Of a DNA stretch of 28,188 nt, positions 1 through 8,644 are shown one piece after another. The stretch is from the NCBI GenBank assembly GCA_005888755.1, contig VBBQ01000020.1:1-28188 (forward strand). The letters are read 5' to 3'. The position numbers and the translations under genes are program-made. The stretch is from Candidatus Bathyarchaeota archaeon. Lineage in GTDB: Archaea > Thermoproteota > Bathyarchaeia > 40CM-2-53-6. The notes under the pieces are model-generated. The model was not told the DNA's origin. It did not search any database and saw nothing but the letters and a program-made list of their open reading frames with translations. Within the stretch, counting starts at the first letter, position 1; the number at the start of each line of letters is the position of its first letter.

Positions 1-3000
1 CCCCAATCCAGCAGTATGCCATCTCCCAAGTCGACCTCAATCATCAGAACCCGTTTCTAGGCGTCGCACTAAACCAGCCGAGAGCTCCGGGAGCCCCAGA
101 AGCAATTATCACGTCAAACGTGGCGGGCTGCTCCATCGGGTTTGGGTCGATCACAGCCAATCTAGTAAACTTGGAAGAGCCGGCCGGGGCACAATCCCTC
201 ACGGGATCGGGAGTAAATGCTAATGGCTTCGGGAGCGGCTTCGCCTCAATTCTAGACCCCACCAATACCGTTAGAGCTACTAACCAGCCGAGCGGTACTC
301 CAAGCTCCGCCGTTCCCGGCCCCACTGGGACTTACAGTCTGCCTTGTATGCTAGCCGGAAACTACCTTCTATCCACTTCCTTTTATCAGGGGACGGCAAA
401 CGTCGCCGTGGGAAGCAATCAGGCGGTAACGGTGACCTTCAAGGTCAACTACAATAGCCAGAGCACCCGAGAACCAAGCTTCGCGTCCATAGAGGTCGGA
501 CGCGCTCTCTCTCATATGATCAGTAAGCCAGACCTCGCAGCAGGCATAGGGCAATGTGACGATGTTCAGGTTCCACAAGCCGACGGACTAATGACATCGA
601 TCCCGGGAGCAGGTACGTGCGGTCCTACCGACGCTCCTTCAGCCAGCATTCTTGCGGCCGACTGCAACGAGATTACCCTGTCGCCGGGGGCAGTTGATCC
701 CGCCTTTCCGCGCTGTTTGGGAGCACCGCCGCCAGCTCCGATCTCGCTCTACCACCTCACCTCCCCAGGAGTGAATACGAACGGAGCGGTGCTCAGCTGG
801 GGCCACCCGATAGCTCCTGCTGGATATACCAGCTCGGACGATTTACGCGCAGCCTGCGACCACTTTCTGCTCGCAGGATTTGCTCTGATAGCTGCAGCGA
901 ACTGCGGCGGGGTAGTTGCAGCTTATCCTGCTCCTGGCGCAGCTCACCTTGCCCCGGCAGTTGCTGGCGCGACCGTGACGGTCTACATCACTACAGACCC
1001 TGCGAGTGAAATCGCGGGTCAGATTATCGTTGATAGCATAAACTTCCTGTTCGGCACACCCTCGGGCCCCGGGGCACCCTGTCCGCCTGTGTGCACCGCG
1101 CTCTACGGCACAGCTTCCGGGGCTTCTACCACCATTACAACTTACCTTCCCACATCCCAGGCACAGGCCATCGTCTTCACAGCCGCCTCATCCGGCTCCT
1201 GGAATCTCTACACGGGAAGTTTCGAACTAGGAAGTACCACAGATTCGCTCTACTACAACTACAACAGTCAATTCGCCGGCGGCGCCTGCGGAGTCAGAGC
1301 AGTCAGCTTGCCGGAAAACTACCCGTACTACTGTAATCCGGCTTACGACACCCAAGCCTCAGGAGGCATGATAGGCGGCTCCACAACTGCGTTCCAACAG
1401 GCAGCCACGGTAGGTGCGATAACAGGCATGACACTTCCAATCTACAGTGGACTAAACCAGTACGCTGCCCTCAACGGCTGGAACTATCAGCCTTCAACCG
1501 CGTCAAGCCTAGTTTCCGTTCAAGGTCATGGGTTTGCTGGCGGCTCAGGTTTCTGGTCAGCCCTCAACATGCGCCAGCTCCCAGGCTTCGACCCGTGCGC
1601 GGCCCCCGGCGCTCCCGCCAACTGCGCCATTTACAAGCCCGGCGGCTGTATCCCGTCACCCTGCGCGCCAGCCAGCCCGAACAACCCGGACCTGATACGC
1701 CGAGGCCTTTCAACGCCCACATCTGAACTAACCCCGTTCTTCGCTCAGAACTCCGCCGAAATCGAGATCCTCTCCCTTGTTTACGACTCAATGCTCAAAG
1801 CAAACCCAGCGACTGCTGCTACGACCACCCAACTCTTTGACTGGATGACGAAAGACCACAGCTCGGTCTTCGACCCGACTGAAGTTTCGTGCGTGGGACC
1901 ACCAGTCAATCCTGCCCCAGTCTGCGTGAACGGAACGACTACCCAGTTCTGGCATCTCAGAAATGATCTCGCATTCCAAGACGGAACGCATTTGACCGCA
2001 CTCGACATCGCGTACACGATTCTAGCTTATCGAGACGTCCCATCAAGATCATTTTACCCTATGGTCACATCAGTCTCCTCCGCATTGGGAACCGACTGCG
2101 GCGTGGGCCAAGCCTGTATTACATTACGGGTGAAACTTCAGAACCAGAGTCCATACTACGAATCCAACATAGGAACCTTACCGGTCATACCTAGCACACT
2201 CACCAACGGAAAAGGATGGCAACCCGTTTGCGGCGCGATGCCCAACGCAGCGGGAGGAGGCCTCTGCGCCAACGCAGCATATGATCCTATGTCCAACGCG
2301 AATTTCATAGGAAGTGGGCCTTGGGTCTGCCATTCCAGTTCCCTTGTGCTCGGTGGACCGTGTACAAGCACAGGAACCCAGGCAGTCGGCGCAGTCCAAG
2401 GAAGTCTCCAGCTCACTCGCTACACAGGCTACTCAAGATGCTGCCCTAATCTTCAAGGGTCCAGTCTTCAGGCTTTGAGCTGGGCTGACAAGAATAATGA
2501 TGGCGCAGTCAACATACTGGACCTAGCAGACCTCGCAATCCATTTCACCCAGTATCATCCTTACTGGTGGAACCCGTTCTACAGCGTTACCCCCGACTTT
2601 CCCAGGTCGGGCATGGGAGCAACCCAAGTAATCGGCCAGGGTAATTTTACCACCGCCACCCAAGCAACGAGTCAGAGCGGGCTCAACCTTCCTCACGGCT
2701 CGGCCTTCGACTCCAAAGGCAATCTCTGGGTCGCCGACTTTGCGAACAACAGGGTTCTGGAATTCGGCGCGGTGGGCGGCTCTTTTGCCAACGGGATGAA
2801 GGCCAACATCGTAGTAGGTCAACCCGACTTCAACTCGGGCACCGCCGCAACATCCCAAACCGGCCTAGCTAACCCTGAGAGCTTAACATTCGATAGCAAT
2901 GGAAATCTGTGGGTTGCAGACACTGGCAACAACCGCGTCCTAGAATTCCAACCTCCATTCTCCAACGGAATGGCCGCAGCCTCTGTGATCGGTCAAGCAA

Positions 3001-4007
3001 GCTTCACAACCAACACACCGAGCCTTTCCCAGACCGGGCTCAACGTCCCGGTCAGCATTGCGTTTGACCTTGGCGGCCGTCTATGGATCTCGGACCACGC
3101 AAACAACAGGGTTCTTGTGTTTTCGCTACCTTTCCCGAGTGCGATACTTGTCATAGGCCAGCCAGACTTCACGACCGCCGCTGCGGCCACAACACAAAAC
3201 GGTGTGAGCGGTCCCCAAGACGTGAGACTCGACTTGGCGGGCAACCTCTGGCTTGCTGATGGATCCAACGCCCGCGTCCTCGAGTTCCCGTTCCCACAAT
3301 CCACCGGAATGGCATCAAGCCTAGTTTTGGGCCAGACCCTATTTACGACCAGTACGGCAGCCACAACTCAGACCGGATTAGCCAGCCCGATCGGTCTGGC
3401 ATTTGACACGACAGGCGATCTCTGGGTCGCCGACGAACTCAACAATCGAATAGTAGACTTTGCACCGCCCTTCTCAAACGGGATGGCGGAATCACTAGTG
3501 CTAGGCCAGAGCACTTTCACGACCAGCAGCCCGGCCACTACCCAGACTGGACTGGATAACCCGTTCGGAATCACCTTCGATCCGCACGGCCATCTCTGGG
3601 CCGCGGACCGTCTCAACAGCCGAGTAATCCAGTTCGCATTCGGATCGATCAACGTCGTACTGCTCGCGACTGTGGCGATCAACATGTTCCACGGAACAAC
3701 AACCCCATTCTCACCATCAAGTCTAGTAGGCCTCGATCCGGATATCGATCCCTACGGCAATGGCGGAAACTATTACCTCGGAACATTTCAGATTAGTATC
3801 ACCACCATAGATGTCGTGACTGTAGGGTCCGGGGGAACCGTCACCATCGCAGGGCCCACGGGTGGAACCGCTATCGCTTTCTCGTGCTCTCCAGTCCTCA
3901 GCAATGGCCGCACAACATTTGTCTGTACAGCCTCCACACCAATAGTCCCAGGCCATTATCTAGTGTCCTGGACTGTGGGAACAAACGCAAGGACAATATC
4001 CACATAG
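1..4007 (+). CDS. Giant secreted protein: solute-binding segments, dockerin-like motif, NHL propeller (5' truncated)
   Basis: The frame is open from the first complete codon at position 3 to the TAG at 4005-4007, so the N-terminus lies outside the window; a GTG at 120 is only an internal possibility. At about 462-1575 the protein resembles the C-terminal half of a family 5 solute-binding protein (a block like SFASIEVGRALSHMISKPD). At about 1692-2330 it resembles the N-terminal half of such a protein (FWHLRNDLAFQDGTHLTALD, then a GSGPW block). A dockerin/EF-hand-like motif (DKNNDGAVNILDLADLA) lies at about 2484-2547. Six NHL repeats follow at about 2625-3640, each with an LWVAD..NNRVLEF-type strand, enough for one six-bladed propeller. 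The C-terminal 120 residues are Thr/Ser/Gly-rich with no clear membrane anchor. It is probably a cell-surface or exported protein binding peptides or polymers. The order of the binding-protein segments and the replacement of the second one's C-lobe by NHL repeats are odd. Domain calls are confident; function is inferred. Confidence 0.8.
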   Translation, partial: PIQQYAISQVDLNHQNPFLGVALNQPRAPGAPEAIITSNVAGCSIGFGSITANLVNLEEPAGAQSLTGSGVNANGFGSGFASILDPTNTVRATNQPSGTPSSAVPGPTGTYSLPCMLAGNYLLSTSFYQGTANVAVGSNQAVTVTFKVNYNSQSTREPSFASIEVGRALSHMISKPDLAAGIGQCDDVQVPQADGLMTSIPGAGTCGPTDAPSASILAADCNEITLSPGAVDPAFPRCLGAPPPAPISLYHLTSPGVNTNGAVLSWGHPIAPAGYTSSDDLRAACDHFLLAGFALIAAANCGGVVAAYPAPGAAHLAPAVAGATVTVYITTDPASEIAGQIIVDSINFLFGTPSGPGAPCPPVCTALYGTASGASTTITTYLPTSQAQAIVFTAASSGSWNLYTGSFELGSTTDSLYYNYNSQFAGGACGVRAVSLPENYPYYCNPAYDTQASGGMIGGSTTAFQQAATVGAITGMTLPIYSGLNQYAALNGWNYQPSTASSLVSVQGHGFAGGSGFWSALNMRQLPGFDPCAAPGAPANCAIYKPGGCIPSPCAPASPNNPDLIRRGLSTPTSELTPFFAQNSAEIEILSLVYDSMLKANPATAATTTQLFDWMTKDHSSVFDPTEVSCVGPPVNPAPVCVNGTTTQFWHLRNDLAFQDGTHLTALDIAYTILAYRDVPSRSFYPMVTSVSSALGTDCGVGQACITLRVKLQNQSPYYESNIGTLPVIPSTLTNGKGWQPVCGAMPNAAGGGLCANAAYDPMSNANFIGSGPWVCHSSSLVLGGPCTSTGTQAVGAVQGSLQLTRYTGYSRCCPNLQGSSLQALSWADKNNDGAVNILDLADLAIHFTQYHPYWWNPFYSVTPDFPRSGMGATQVIGQGNFTTATQATSQSGLNLPHGSAFDSKGNLWVADFANNRVLEFGAVGGSFANGMKANIVVGQPDFNSGTAATSQTGLANPESLTFDSNGNLWVADTGNNRVLEFQPPFSNGMAAASVIGQASFTTNTPSLSQTGLNVPVSIAFDLGGRLWISDHANNRVLVFSLPFPSAILVIGQPDFTTAAAATTQNGVSGPQDVRLDLAGNLWLADGSNARVLEFPFPQSTGMASSLVLGQTLFTTSTAATTQTGLASPIGLAFDTTGDLWVADELNNRIVDFAPPFSNGMAESLVLGQSTFTTSSPATTQTGLDNPFGITFDPHGHLWAADRLNSRVIQFAFGSINVVLLATVAINMFHGTTTPFSPSSLVGLDPDIDPYGNGGNYYLGTFQISITTIDVVTVGSGGTVTIAGPTGGTAIAFSCSPVLSNGRTTFVCTASTPIVPGHYLVSWTVGTNARTIST

Positions 4008-4204
4008 GTCAATTGATCCAAAGAGACTACAAGGGGAAACTAGGAACGCCCAGGGAGTCAAGAAATCGTCATGTCGAAGTTCCGGCCAAACCTTTCTGAT
4101 ATGAAGACGAGCATAACTCGTGGAGAATTACTTGCTGTCCCGATTCCATGCAGTGGAACTGTACCCGAGTTATCCCGGTCTGTTCGTGATAGTTACCGAT
4201 CTTC

Positions 4205-4660
4205 TCAGGGTGGGCGGTTGATTCTTAGGGCATAGAGAATCTGTTTCCGGAGTTGGGTGAATCCCAGGCTTTCATACAGATGCCTCGCGGGGTTGTTAGT
4301 CTCGCTTGTTGCTAGAAACACATCCTTCGTCCCCAGTGCTTTCAGCTTGTCCAAAGCGTAGACGGTGAGTTCTCTGCCTACTCCTTGCCCTTGGAACTTT
4401 TCTAAGACCTGAACCTCCCTAATGTGAGCAAAATTTTCAATGTGCGGGGCGAAGAATGGCTTCTCGCCCAGGTGCCAATAAAGGAAGCCAGCATATTCTC
4501 CAGCGATCTCTCCGATGACCAGCCAGTCAAATTGAATCTCCTGAATCTTAGCTACGTCACAGAAAGAATCACCTAGGTTGTCCAATGGACCATAATGGTG
4601 TTCTATGCCCGGGAGATCAGACCGAGTCGCGCCACGGACGGTTATGTTTGCGGATCTCAT
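4205..4660 (-). CDS. GNAT family N-acetyltransferase
   Basis: A 151-residue GNAT-fold acetyltransferase, which would transfer an acetyl group from acetyl-CoA to an amine of unknown identity. The acetyl-CoA pyrophosphate loop is visible at residues 85-95 (VLEKF-QGQGVG, the Q/R-x-x-G-x-G/A signature). It is followed by the usual helix (RELTVYALDKLKALG), the strand-4/5 region and the terminal NPARHLYESLGF block typical of the fold. I chose the ATG at 4658-4660. The frame also extends 12 codons upstream to a TTG at 4696, but those residues look atypical. It converges on the large NHL gene with about 200 nt between them and diverges from vapBC. The substrate cannot be read from the sequence. Confidence 0.8.
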   Translation of the reverse strand: MRSANITVRGATRSDLPGIEHHYGPLDNLGDSFCDVAKIQEIQFDWLVIGEIAGEYAGFLYWHLGEKPFFAPHIENFAHIREVQVLEKFQGQGVGRELTVYALDKLKALGTKDVFLATSETNNPARHLYESLGFTQLRKQILYALRINRPP

Positions 4661-4977
4661 TCCACGTCTTCTAATGTAGCAGAACGAAACGCTCAAACAG
4701 TTTTCAGATACAAGGTTTGCCTCGAATCTTCGCTCCCAGACGACATCAAGAATGACGTTCTTGGTCCAGGTGAGACTCGCGCACTTTGGGTGGTTTCAGG
4801 AACTAAGCAGGTAGGACGAGAGGCAGTGATGCCTTAGAAGGGAACCTCACTCGAGGTTCATGCCTCTTTCGGAAGTTTGAACCTTGCTGCAAAAGGACTC
4901 GGGCGTGGGATCAAACGCAAGTTCAAACCCCCTTACAGGACATCCGGTTCAATGGAACTGTATTTCGGGAAGCCATG
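4661..4977. other. Gene-free stretch between GNAT gene and vapBC
   Basis: No convincing coding sequence on either strand. A loose inverted repeat is visible (GTTTGAACCTTG at 4875-4886 against CAAGTTCAAAC at 4918-4928, about 31 nt apart). The GTTCAAACC string resembles a tRNA T-loop, but no tRNA cloverleaf can be built around it. Confidence 0.4.
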
Positions 4978-5001
4978 CTTATATAGTTATTACGTAATAA
5001 C
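4978..5001 (+). promoter_or_regulatory. vapBC promoter: TATA box abutting a perfect 16-bp palindromic operator
   Basis: An archaeal TATA box (CTTATATAG, 4978-4986) is centred about 26 nt before the vapB ATG, so transcription should start at or next to the start codon (leaderless mRNA). The perfect palindrome GTTATTACGTAATAAC (4986-5001) begins at the last base of the box and fills the space to the start codon. Type II antitoxins of this fold bind palindromes over their own promoter, so this is the expected autoregulatory operator. The palindrome is seen directly; its function is inferred. Confidence 0.75.
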
Positions 5002-5007
5002 GGAATT

Positions 5008-5226
5008 ATGTCTCGTGTCTTGACTGCCAAGATCAGGAGAGTTGGAAACTCCATGGCAGTGATAATACCGAAGGAGCTGTTGGACGAAGCGGGTGCGAGC
5101 GAGGGGGATACGATTAGAGTGTCTTTGGCGATCCCGAAATCTATCCGCGATTCCTCCCTGGAAAGTATCGCTGGCGTGGACCGAAAAAGCAAGCCGTTCA
5201 CGAGAGAGAAACGAGACAGATTCTAG
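5008..5226 (+). CDS. vapB: AbrB/VapB-type antitoxin
   Basis: A 72-residue protein with an N-terminal swapped-hairpin AbrB/SpoVT DNA-binding domain at about residues 5-45. The signature is KIRRVGNSMAVIIPKELL followed by AGASEGDTIRV. The C-terminal 25 residues are charged and should wrap the toxin. The ATG at 5008 is supported by a TATA box 26 nt upstream and the lack of an alternative. The stop codon is directly followed by the TTG start of vapC with no gap, so the two are translationally coupled. The expected role is to neutralise VapC and repress the operon through the palindrome at 4986-5001. Family assignment is strong by motif; repression is inferred. Confidence 0.88.
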   Translation: MSRVLTAKIRRVGNSMAVIIPKELLDEAGASEGDTIRVSLAIPKSIRDSSLESIAGVDRKSKPFTREKRDRF

Positions 5227-5643
5227 TTGCTCGTCGACACCAGTGCCATTATCGAGATTCTGCGGCATCCCAGAACCTCCAAAGAGTTCAAGCTGATCCA
5301 GGAACACATCGGGGCCGAGGAAGTGTACATGCTTGTAGTTCAGCTCGGCGAACTCTCGGATTGGTGCATTGCGAACAGAATACCTGTTAAGGAGAGAGTC
5401 GAAGCTGTAAAGAATCTAGCCAACATTATTCCAGTCGATGAGGAAATCTGTTTGGAAGGCTCCAAGCTCAAGAATGAGCGACGCAAGAAAGGATTTGGAA
5501 GTTTCGGTCTTCTCGACGGACTTGTCCTTGCGGCCGCGAGGTCAGTCGGCGAACGAGTACTCACTTTCGACCGGGACTTTGCAGGTGAGGAAGATTGCGT
5601 CCTCATCACACAAGAGACTTGGTCGAGTCGACATCCATCGTAG
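5227..5643 (+). CDS. vapC: PIN-domain ribonuclease toxin VapC
   Basis: A 138-residue PIN-domain endoribonuclease, the toxin partner of the preceding antitoxin. The acidic metal-binding residues are present: D4 (LVDTSA), E42 (GEL), D97 (LLDGLVLAAA) and D115/D117 (TFDRDF). The length is typical and the frame is intact, so it should be active. The start is TTG, immediately after the vapB stop codon; this gives the canonical N-terminal LVDTSAIIE and no in-frame ATG is near. VapC proteins cut specific tRNAs or rRNA; the target here is unknown. A tRNA gene lies 98 nt downstream, but adjacency is no evidence for the target. Confidence 0.88.
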   Translation: MLVDTSAIIEILRHPRTSKEFKLIQEHIGAEEVYMLVVQLGELSDWCIANRIPVKERVEAVKNLANIIPVDEEICLEGSKLKNERRKKGFGSFGLLDGLVLAAARSVGERVLTFDRDFAGEEDCVLITQETWSSRHPS

Positions 5644-5741
5644 ACGAATCGCGTACTTCCAGGCGGTAGCTCGAGATCCACGATTCAGGCTAGCGACTAG
5701 CGACTCTGGACCCGTCTGTGCGATTGTTGGCGCCTAGGTGA

Positions 5742-5858
5742 GCCTCGGGCGGGGTTTGAACCCGCGACCCTGCGGGGCACGCAACGACGTGCCTTTCCGC
5801 TTACGAGGCGGATGCTCTCTGGTGTCGAGAAACATCTACCAGGCTGAGCCACCGAGGC
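5742..5858 (-). tRNA. trnT: tRNA-Thr(CGT) with two non-canonical introns
   Basis: A minus-strand cloverleaf: acceptor GCCTCGG/CCGAGGC, D stem GCTC/GAGC, anticodon stem TCCGC/GCGGA with loop CTCGTAA (anticodon CGT, complement at 5803-5805), and T arm GCGGG-TTCAAAC-CCCGC. The gene is 117 nt and the mature tRNA 73 nt. The excess lies in an intron of about 19 nt after A21 in the D arm (5818-5836) and one of about 25 nt in the variable loop (within 5766-5795). The second contains a GGCACG/CGTGCC hairpin. The canonical 37/38 site is uninterrupted. CCA is not encoded. Exact splice points may shift by a base or two; bulge-helix-bulge structures were not computed. Confidence 0.88.
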
Positions 5859-5884
5859 ACCGAGCCAAGGCTCGACAATGCTTT

Positions 5885-5894
5885 GACTTAAAGC
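5885..5894 (-). promoter_or_regulatory. TATA-like box for tRNA-Thr
   Basis: The minus strand reads GCTTTAAGTC here, about 30 nt upstream of the tRNA-Thr 5' end at 5858, the expected archaeal TATA spacing. It lies in the 67-nt divergent gap shared with thiL. Confidence 0.4.
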
Positions 5895-5925
5895 TCCTAC
5901 CACAAACAAACAGTTCCGCCAGTCG

Positions 5926-6894
5926 ATGAAGAGCCTTAGCGAGACACAGATTATTCGCATCCTCACCAACCAATTCTCCGGCCAACCAGGCATCCCACTC
6001 GATTTCGGTGATGACGTGTCCGCAATCCCGTTTTCATCGAAAACCTGGATTATTGTAAAGACAGACATGCTTGTCGGCAGCACTGATATCCCACCAGGAA
6101 TGACCATTGAAGAGGCGGCAAGAAAGAGTGTTGTTGCAACTGTCAGCGACTTCGCCGCAAAAGGCGTCCGACCACAAGCCCTAATGGTCTCCCTAGGACT
6201 ACCAGCACCCGTCAAAAAGAAGACAGTTCAGGACATAGCCCGAGGTCTCCGTCAAGCCGCCCGAGAGTACAGATGCAAGATGATCGGCGGAGACACCAAC
6301 CAAGCAGATGATCTCATAATCGACATCGCAGGCATCGGGATCGCAAACCCGAAAACGCTAGTTCGGAGAAATGGAGCGAGACCAGGAGACATTATCGCAG
6401 TAACAGGATTGTTCGGAAAAACAAGCGCCGGCCTGGGAATCCTCACGTCAAGAAGAGAGAAGGATCTCGCGAAATATCCATCCCTCGTCAGAGCTGTACG
6501 CCGGCCAAGGGCTCGGCTGGCAGAAGGAATTATTCTAGCAAAAAGCAGCGGAGCCACTAGCTCCATTGATTCAAGTGACGGGTTGGCATGGAGCCTCCAC
6601 CAGATTGCACGGTCGAGCAAAGTCGGAATCAACCTCCACACAATTCCCATTGCTTCTGATGTACAGAGATTCGCGAAAGAGCATAGATTGTCCGCGTTGG
6701 ATCTCGCTCTATATGGAGGAGAGGAATACGAACTCGTAGTAACGATCAGACCAGAGAAATTTCACCACTCGAAAAAGCGTGTTCCGTCGCTAACGAGAAT
6801 CGGGATTGTGGAGAAGCAATCTTTCGGAGTCTGGGCGCATCTTGCGGGAAAACGGACTCAGGTCAAAGAGCGTGGCTGGGAGCACTTTTCATGA
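5926..6894 (+). CDS. thiL: Thiamine-monophosphate kinase
   Basis: A 322-residue ThiL, which phosphorylates thiamine monophosphate with ATP to make thiamine diphosphate, in the cytoplasm. Visible family motifs are the FGDD metal site (residues 27-30), VKTDMLV (44-50), VSDFAAKGVRP (73-83), GGDTNQ (121-126), IDSSDGLA (about 215-222) and GGEEYELV near the C-terminus. Length and motif order match archaeal and bacterial ThiL, and all metal and ATP-binding acidic residues appear retained. The ATG at 5926 gives the typical MKSLSE.QIIR start; no strong ribosome binding site precedes it. It diverges from tRNA-Thr across a 67-nt gap. No other thiamine gene is in the window. Confidence 0.95.
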   Translation: MKSLSETQIIRILTNQFSGQPGIPLDFGDDVSAIPFSSKTWIIVKTDMLVGSTDIPPGMTIEEAARKSVVATVSDFAAKGVRPQALMVSLGLPAPVKKKTVQDIARGLRQAAREYRCKMIGGDTNQADDLIIDIAGIGIANPKTLVRRNGARPGDIIAVTGLFGKTSAGLGILTSRREKDLAKYPSLVRAVRRPRARLAEGIILAKSSGATSSIDSSDGLAWSLHQIARSSKVGINLHTIPIASDVQRFAKEHRLSALDLALYGGEEYELVVTIRPEKFHHSKKRVPSLTRIGIVEKQSFGVWAHLAGKRTQVKERGWEHFS

Positions 6895-6979
6895 CACATC
6901 TGCAGACGCAATGATTGATAGTCAGTTTTTGACCGTAACCTAGAAGAACTCAGCAAATAGCCGCAGCGGATAACCGTTC

Positions 6980-8548
6980 ATGTCCAAGACAGACGAGGTC
7001 TACAATGTCCCACGAGGAACAGCCTATCTAACAACCCAGCAAATCATCACCTACACCACCTACCTCATCTTCTACGTAGCGCTCGCCCGCGTCCTAGACC
7101 CAATAGAAGTGAACGAGATCGGTCTGCTCCTCGCCGCCCAGGCAGCCTTCGTCGCGCTCACACAACTAGGCCTGCCCGCGTCCGCCACACGATACATTTC
7201 CAGCAACATCGCGAGGAACGACCCCAAAACCGCCGGTGCGGCCGCAAGAACGATCCTCAGACTCTCTCTCCTAGTCGGGACAGCCGGCTTTCTCATGGCA
7301 AGCATTCTCTCGCCCCTTGTAGGATCATCATACATCGGCACCCCCGATGGCGGAAGCTTACTGATCATAACATTCGCGTCCGGACTCTTACTGGACTTCA
7401 TTCTACTATTCGGAGCCTATTTTGTGGGAATCGGTTCCTACGCCCGGAGCCTCTATCAGAACGCGTTCTACGTACCGCTTAGTCGCGGGCTCGGTCTATT
7501 ACTCGCACTCCTTGGTTATCGAGTGTTCGGAATTATTCTCGGCTGGGCAGTCGGCGGAGTGCTGGCCCTTGCTCTTTCCTTGTATCTCTGGCACGGCCAG
7601 CTCCCCTCACATTCTTCACATCCTTTGAGACCCCTTCTGGCTTTCAGTCTGCCAGTCTTCGGGGCCGCTCTCATAGCCTTCGGTCAACAGTACGGAGACT
7701 TCACCATACTGAATCTGATTCTTGGACACTTGGCCTCCAATGGAATCTACTACGTAATCGTCTCGAGCGTAAGCGCCTTGTCCATCCTCTGGATTCCAGT
7801 CACACAAGCTCTATACCCCGCACTCTCAGCGAGCCATGCGACCGATGGGAGCCAAGCAATCTCCGATAGGCTAGCCATCGCATTCAGACTCACAAACCTA
7901 GCAGTTCTACCATTTGGCGCTGCCTTAGCCGCGGTAGCACCGACAGTGATAGGATTGGTGTACAAGCCGTCTTACGTAGCCCAAGCCGACATCTTCGCGA
8001 TTCTGGCGCTCGCATCCATATTCACTGCTCAAGGTGCGATCCTGACGATATCCCTTCAGGCAGTAGGCCGAGCAAGACAGGTACTAATCGTGACCCTAGC
8101 ATCCACACTGGTTGGTCTGATAACGGTCGCTACTACAGCCAGCCTCTTAGGAACTCTCGGAGCGGCGCTGGGAAGAATCATTCTCGGGGCAGGCACAGTC
8201 TTCTTCGCACGTCGGAGCATGGAGTCCTCCGCGAAAACCCACGTGGGAAACTCACTACCCACGGCGATCATGCTCGCTGTTGGTGTTGGGACTCCGCTTG
8301 CGATCGCCGACTACCTCCTGATCATGATCGACATGCCTCTTGTGGGTCACCCTGGCCCACTGCTAAGATTGCCAATTCTCGTTCTAGTATTTGCGGTAGC
8401 CTTTCTCTCCATGAGCCGGACCTTCAGAATCTTCAGAGCGTCCGACTTTGCAATCTTGAAGGACGCGCTGCCCCACCGGTTTCATCCCCAGTTGAGGGCC
8501 ATTGAGCATCTGATTGTAGGGCGTAAGAAAGATGAAGGCCACAGCTAG
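6980..8548 (+). CDS. Polysaccharide flippase, MATE/Wzx-like membrane protein
   Basis: A 522-residue polytopic membrane protein of the MOP (multidrug/oligosaccharidyl-lipid/polysaccharide) exporter superfamily. By reading hydrophobic stretches I count 12-14 membrane segments. The N-terminal block (PRGTAYLTTQQIITYTTYLIFYVALARVLDP, described in part) is the usual flippase amphipathic start with helix 1. LGLPASATRYISSNIAR is the conserved loop after helix 2. The likely role is moving lipid-linked oligosaccharides across the membrane for cell-surface glycans or S-layer glycosylation. No glycosyltransferase is nearby, so the substrate is open. It starts 85 nt after thiL on the same strand and ends 8 nt before the convergent tRNA-Arg. 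Confidence 0.85.
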   Translation: MSKTDEVYNVPRGTAYLTTQQIITYTTYLIFYVALARVLDPIEVNEIGLLLAAQAAFVALTQLGLPASATRYISSNIARNDPKTAGAAARTILRLSLLVGTAGFLMASILSPLVGSSYIGTPDGGSLLIITFASGLLLDFILLFGAYFVGIGSYARSLYQNAFYVPLSRGLGLLLALLGYRVFGIILGWAVGGVLALALSLYLWHGQLPSHSSHPLRPLLAFSLPVFGAALIAFGQQYGDFTILNLILGHLASNGIYYVIVSSVSALSILWIPVTQALYPALSASHATDGSQAISDRLAIAFRLTNLAVLPFGAALAAVAPTVIGLVYKPSYVAQADIFAILALASIFTAQGAILTISLQAVGRARQVLIVTLASTLVGLITVATTASLLGTLGAALGRIILGAGTVFFARRSMESSAKTHVGNSLPTAIMLAVGVGTPLAIADYLLIMIDMPLVGHPGPLLRLPILVLVFAVAFLSMSRTFRIFRASDFAILKDALPHRFHPQLRAIEHLIVGRKKDEGHS

Positions 8549-8556
8549 TTTCTGGC

Positions 8557-8644
8557 GGGCCCGGCGGGATTTGAACCCGCGACCTTCGGCTCTCCCCTGA
8601 CTGATAGAGGGCCGACGCTACTGTCCGTACTGAGCTACGGGCCC
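8557..8644 (-). tRNA. trnR: tRNA-Arg(TCT) with a 13-nt canonical-site intron and atypical loop
   Basis: A minus-strand cloverleaf: acceptor GGGCCCG/CGGGCCC, anticodon stem TCGGC/GCCGA, T arm GCGGG-TTCAAAT-CCCGC. Removing 13 nt (8592-8604) at the 37/38 site gives the loop CCTCTAA, with anticodon TCT (complement at 8606-8608). Discriminator G and CCA follow in the genome (8553-8556). Two oddities stand out. Position 33 is C instead of the near-universal T. The D arm has an extra T (GGACAGTAGC where arginine tRNAs usually read GGACAGAGC), leaving only three D-stem pairs. The Arg identity fits the GGACAG D loop. The gene could be functional, decayed or contain a sequence error. Confidence 0.75.

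Noticed and set aside
4595-4837. 80-codon plus-strand frame overlapping the GNAT gene start
   Set aside because: Antisense to the conserved acetyltransferase and without recognisable features.
4915-4935. GTTCAAACCCCC as a tRNA T arm
   Set aside because: No complementary T-stem and no cloverleaf can be built in the surrounding 150 nt.
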